This document shows, in pieces, positions 5,909 through 8,337 of a stretch of 8,337 nt of DNA. A model generated the notes under the pieces. The model saw only the letters and a list, made by a program, of their open reading frames with translations. It searched no databases and was not told where the DNA came from. Each line of letters starts with the position of its first letter. Position 1 is the first letter of the stretch. The stretch is from Clostridia bacterium (GTDB lineage Bacteria > Bacillota > Clostridia > Oscillospirales > CAG-272), in contig JAFNVK010000183.1 of assembly GCA_017379815.1 (NCBI GenBank), forward strand, positions 1 to 8,337, in the 5' to 3' direction. The translations under genes were made by a program, and so were the position numbers.

Positions 5909-6703
5909 ATGACGATGCAGCCTGATGCTTCTCCCCGCCTGCTTGAGGACGAGCGTATCGATCGGATCAACGAGCAGCTTTGCCTGATCCAAAAGAAGAA
6001 CGGCCTCACCTTTGGCACGGATGCCTATCTCCTGGCTGCCTTTACCCGCCCTCAGCCAAACGCCCGATGCGTGGATCTCGGGAGCGGAACGGGGGTCATT
6101 CCCCTTCTCCTTCTGGCACGGGGAAAGGTCCGCTTCGTTGACGCCGTTGAAATACAAGAGCCCTTTGCCGAGCTGATCCAAAGGAACGCCGCGCTCAACG
6201 GCTTTGCCGAGCGCATCCGCGTACACGCGACGGATCTGCGCGAGCTTACCGCCGAGCAGCTTGGCGGCGAGGTGGATCTGGTGCTCTCCAATCCCCCCTA
6301 TATGCGCACCGATTGCGGAAAGCGCAATCTCTCCGACGCCAAATATCTTGCCCGACACGAGGTCTGCGGCGGGATCGCGGATTTTTGTGCCGCGGCCGCA
6401 AGGATCCTCCGCTTTGGAGGACGATTCCTCTGCGTATGGCGCCCTGACCGACTCTCCGAGCTGATGGCCGCCCTGCGTGACGCAGGACTTGAGCCGAAGC
6501 GGATGCAGCTCGTCCACGCCGACCCCGGTGCCGAGCCCTGCATGGTCCTGCTCGACTGCACGAAGGGTGCTTCCCCCTCCCTGCGCGTCTCCCCTCCGCT
6601 CTTTCTCTACGAGCGCACGGACGCCCCCGAGGGAAAACGGACTCTGACCCCCGAGGCACAGGCCGTTTACGCCTCCTGCAGTCTTGGTGCAGAGAACGCC
6701 TGA
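5909..6703 (+). CDS. trmN6: tRNA1(Val) (adenine(37)-N6)-methyltransferase family protein (TrmN6/YabB)
   Basis: A 264-residue SAM-dependent N6-adenine methyltransferase. Key motifs are FGTDAYLLAAF (35-45), VDLGSGTGVIPLLL (55-68, SAM motif I), VEIQ (80-83) and NPPY (128-131), the catalytic motif of N6-adenine/N5-glutamine methyltransferases. The overall pattern (NEQLCLIQKKNGLTFGTDA near the start) matches the YabB/YfiC family; in E. coli that enzyme modifies A37 of tRNA1(Val), but the Bacillota substrate is less certain. AAAGGA lies 13 bases before the ATG at 5909, rather far; a second in-frame ATG two codons on is even further away, so 5909 is preferred. No convincing promoter lies between the ferredoxin terminator and this gene. 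In Bacillus the homologue also lies in the holB-yaaT neighbourhood, which supports the call. Confidence 0.9.
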   Translation: MTMQPDASPRLLEDERIDRINEQLCLIQKKNGLTFGTDAYLLAAFTRPQPNARCVDLGSGTGVIPLLLLARGKVRFVDAVEIQEPFAELIQRNAALNGFAERIRVHATDLRELTAEQLGGEVDLVLSNPPYMRTDCGKRNLSDAKYLARHEVCGGIADFCAAAARILRFGGRFLCVWRPDRLSELMAALRDAGLEPKRMQLVHADPGAEPCMVLLDCTKGASPSLRVSPPLFLYERTDAPEGKRTLTPEAQAVYASCSLGAENA

Positions 6704-6791
6704 CCCGTTTTTTCGGCGCAAACCGATCTGCCCGTTATGGAATAACGCAAAAGAAAAATATGATCAATATATCGAAAAGGAGAATTCCAAC

Positions 6792-6953
6792 ATGAAAAAG
6801 AGCACCAAGCTTTGGATCGTTGCCGGCGTTGCCGCAGCGGCAGCCGCCATCTTCACCGTTGGCATCGTACACGAGCTGATGGTCATCAAAAAGCTCACCA
6901 CCGACATCGACGATCTGCCCGAGGAGGAGCTTCCCGAGGAGATCGCAGAATAA
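6792..6953 (+). CDS. Small single-pass membrane protein, function unknown
   Basis: A 53-residue protein not recognised as a known family. It starts MKKSTK, followed by one hydrophobic segment (about residues 8-27, Ala-rich, with a run of six alanines at 14-19) and a cytoplasm- or surface-facing tail. The tail has a basic patch (IKK at 32-34) and a strongly acidic end (DIDDLPEEELPEE, 38-50). Positive residues before the hydrophobic stretch suggest an N-terminus-inside anchor; no signal-peptidase or lipobox site is evident. The ATG at 6792 has AAAAGGAG 9 bases upstream, a good site. A CGTTAT-GGA-ATAACG palindrome (6733-6747) and a weak TATGAT -10-like box (6759-6764) precede it, and a 12-bp hairpin follows its stop by 30 bases. 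Its role is unknown. Confidence 0.75.
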   Translation: MKKSTKLWIVAGVAAAAAAIFTVGIVHELMVIKKLTTDIDDLPEEELPEEIAE

Positions 6954-6983
6954 GCCTCTGCCAAAAAATCTGAACGAAAGAAC

Positions 6984-7019
6984 AAAGAGAGAACCCAGCT
7001 CGCCTCGGTTCTCTCTTTA
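6984..7019 (+). terminator. Hairpin, probable weak terminator or leader structure before the TtcA-family gene
   Basis: AAAGAGAGAACC (6984-6995) pairs perfectly with GGTTCTCTCTTT (7007-7018) around an 11-base loop. The 3' arm is T-rich but there is no true T-run after it (TTTATCC). It ends only 10 bases before the next start codon, so it could instead act on translation of that gene. Confidence 0.65.
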
Positions 7020-7028
7020 TCCGCATAA

Positions 7029-7787
7029 ATGGAACATATCAAACGCATTTTGAGCTTTACGCGGCGCGCGCTGGACGATTACGAGATGATCCGTCCGGGC
7101 GACAGGGTCGCCGTTGGCGTTTCGGCAGGTAAGGATTCCCTCACCCTGCTCTGCGCTATGGCCGAGCTTCGCCGCTTCTATCCCGTTCCCTTTGAGCTCG
7201 TGGCCGTCACGATCGACATGAAGGCGGGAGAAGGCGATTTTTCCGCCATCCGCGCGCTCTGCGAAAAATTGGACGTGCCCTATCACGTGATCCCCACCGA
7301 GATCTCCCACATCATCTTTGACGTGCGTCGGGAGAAGAACCCCTGCTCGCTCTGTGCCAAGATGCGCCGAGGGGCTTTGCACAACGCCGCCAAGGAGCTT
7401 GGCTGCAACGTGGTGGCACTCGGGCATCATTTTGACGACGCGGTGGAGACCTTCATGCTCAACCTCTTTTTTGAGGGACGCCTCGGCTGCTTCTCGCCCG
7501 TGTCCTATCTTTCCAGAACCGACCTGCGCCTGATCCGCCCGATGATCTATATGCCCGAGAAGGACGTGCGCTACTTTGCCAAGAAGGCAGAGCTTCCCGT
7601 CCTGGCATCGACCTGCCCCGCAGACGGCAACACCCAGCGCGAGGAGATGAAGAAGCTGCTCGCCGAGCTTGACCGCAAGCACGACGGCCTGCGCTACCGC
7701 ATCTTTGGCGCCATGCAGAGAGGCGAGATCGACGGCTTCCGCGAGATCTCTCCCATGAAGGGCAAGAAGGAATACCGAGAGGAATGA
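7029..7787 (+). CDS. TtcA-family tRNA thiolation protein (PP-loop ATPase, adenine nucleotide alpha hydrolase)
   Basis: A 252-residue PP-loop protein. SAGKDS (32-37) is the ATP-pyrophosphatase loop, with Ala in place of the usual second-position Gly of SGGKDS. CSLC (C106, C109) and a later C196 (STCPADG) correspond to the three cysteines that hold the [4Fe-4S] cluster in TtcA, and GHHFDDAVETFMLNLFFEG (132-150) is typical of the family. TtcA makes 2-thiocytidine at position 32 of tRNA in E. coli; since close relatives modify other bases, the target here is uncertain. There are no N-terminal zinc-finger cysteines, which argues against the TtuA/Ncs6 branch. No ribosome binding site is visible before the ATG at 7029; a 12-bp hairpin ends 10 bases upstream. 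A YgiQ-type gene follows after 22 bp, probably co-transcribed. Confidence 0.87.
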   Translation: MEHIKRILSFTRRALDDYEMIRPGDRVAVGVSAGKDSLTLLCAMAELRRFYPVPFELVAVTIDMKAGEGDFSAIRALCEKLDVPYHVIPTEISHIIFDVRREKNPCSLCAKMRRGALHNAAKELGCNVVALGHHFDDAVETFMLNLFFEGRLGCFSPVSYLSRTDLRLIRPMIYMPEKDVRYFAKKAELPVLASTCPADGNTQREEMKKLLAELDRKHDGLRYRIFGAMQRGEIDGFREISPMKGKKEYREE

Positions 7788-7809
7788 TCCCTCCGTGAAA
7801 GGATACGCT

Positions 7810-8337
7810 ATGCAACCATCCGCATTTTTACCCATCTGCCGCGCCGACATGGAGGCGCGCGGATGGGATGCTCCCGATTTCGTATACGTCACGGGTGACG
7901 CCTACGTGGACCACCCCTCCTTTGGCGTGTCCATTATCTCCCGCGTGCTGGAGGATGCCGGCTTCCGCGTGGCCATTCTCTCCCAGCCCGATTACAAAAG
8001 CTGCGACGCCTTCCGTGAATTCGGAAAGCCCCGTCTCGGCTTTCTCGTCACGTCCGGCAACATCGACAGCATGGTGGCGCATTATACCGCCTCTCGCAAG
8101 AAGCGCAGCTTTGACTATTACTCCCCCGGAGGCGTGATGGGCAAGCGCCCGGACCGCGCCGTGATCGTGTACTGCAACCGCATTCGCGAGGCCTATGGTG
8201 ACGTGCCGATCGTCATCGGCGGTCTTGAGGCGTCACTTCGCCGCTTTGCGCATTACGATTACTGGGATAACAAGGTGCGCCGCTCCATTCTCGTGGATAG
8301 CCGCGCCGACCTCTTGACCTACGGCATGGGCGAGAAC
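7810..8337 (+). CDS. YgiQ-type radical SAM protein (partial, N-terminal 176 codons)
   Basis: The gene runs off the right edge; 176 codons are present. The start FLPICRADMEARGWDAPDFVYVTGDAYVDHPSFG (here residues 6-20 and 21-39) and later SGNIDSMVAHYT (82-93), CNRIREAYGDVPIVIGGLEASLRRFAHYDYWD (122-153) and DLLTYGMGE (168-175) match the N-terminal domain of the YgiQ family of uncharacterised radical SAM enzymes. The CxxxCxxC motif that binds the radical-SAM cluster lies beyond the window, so activity cannot be checked here. AAAGGA stands 6 bases before the ATG at 7810. The gene lies 22 bp after the TtcA-family gene and is probably in the same transcript. The reaction and substrate of YgiQ proteins are not established. 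Confidence 0.93.
   Translation, partial: MQPSAFLPICRADMEARGWDAPDFVYVTGDAYVDHPSFGVSIISRVLEDAGFRVAILSQPDYKSCDAFREFGKPRLGFLVTSGNIDSMVAHYTASRKKRSFDYYSPGGVMGKRPDRAVIVYCNRIREAYGDVPIVIGGLEASLRRFAHYDYWDNKVRRSILVDSRADLLTYGMGEN

Noticed and set aside
5896..5925. Tiny open frame (9 codons) starting right after the AAAGGA before trmN6, as a possible leader peptide
   Set aside because: Its ATG touches the ribosome binding site with no spacing, and it overlaps trmN6 out of frame; there is no positive sign that it is translated.
5627..6721. A 364-codon minus-strand open frame opposite the ferredoxin and trmN6 genes
   Set aside because: It spans the ferredoxin, its terminator and trmN6 in antisense and has no recognisable motif.
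7017..7892. A 291-codon minus-strand open frame opposite the TtcA-family gene
   Set aside because: Shadow of a gene with PP-loop and Cys motifs in the right order; no own support.

Overview
The window is GC-rich and reads as a housekeeping stretch of a Gram-positive anaerobe, most likely a gut-type clostridium of the Oscillospirales kind (inference). The grounds are three. The divergent promoters are near-perfect sigma-70/sigma-A type. There are two gene clusters known from Bacillota: trmK with a Nif3-family gene, and holB-ricT-trmN6, which matches the Bacillus holB-yaaT-...-yabB order. There is also a 56-residue clostridial-type 2[4Fe-4S] ferredoxin and a redox-disulfide DUF1858 protein.

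Left half, minus strand, read from about 2798 down to 1: promoter, DUF1858 small protein, a 13-bp inverted repeat, trmK (tRNA m1A22 methyltransferase), Nif3-family protein, calcineurin-like phosphatase with altered metal ligands, and the start of an RlmD-type 23S rRNA uracil-C5 methyltransferase cut by the window edge. The last four genes are tightly packed (4-bp overlap, 21-bp gap, 0-bp gap) and look like one operon.

Right half, plus strand, read from about 2861 to 8337: promoter, holB (clamp-loader delta prime), ricT with a long disordered N-terminal extension, a separately promoted and terminated ferredoxin gene, trmN6-like methyltransferase, a small membrane-anchored protein, a hairpin, a TtcA-family tRNA thiolation protein, and the first 176 codons of a YgiQ-type radical SAM protein cut by the window edge. 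The two halves diverge from a shared intergenic region (2716-2931) with two TTGACA-17-TATAAT promoters back to back and a perfect 12-bp tandem repeat between them.

Common themes are tRNA/rRNA modification (RlmD, TrmK, TrmN6, TtcA families), RNA processing and replication (RicT, HolB), and iron-sulfur or thiol redox chemistry (RlmD, DUF1858, RicT, ferredoxin, TtcA, YgiQ). I found no CRISPR array, mobile element, tRNA or rRNA gene, and no clear new multi-gene system. The points most worth a second look are the altered active site of the phosphatase, the insulated ferredoxin unit with phased A-tracts at its promoter, the RicT N-terminal extension, the inverted repeat before trmK, and the hairpin that sits against a start codon lacking a ribosome binding site. 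No stretch over 300 bases lacks a gene.
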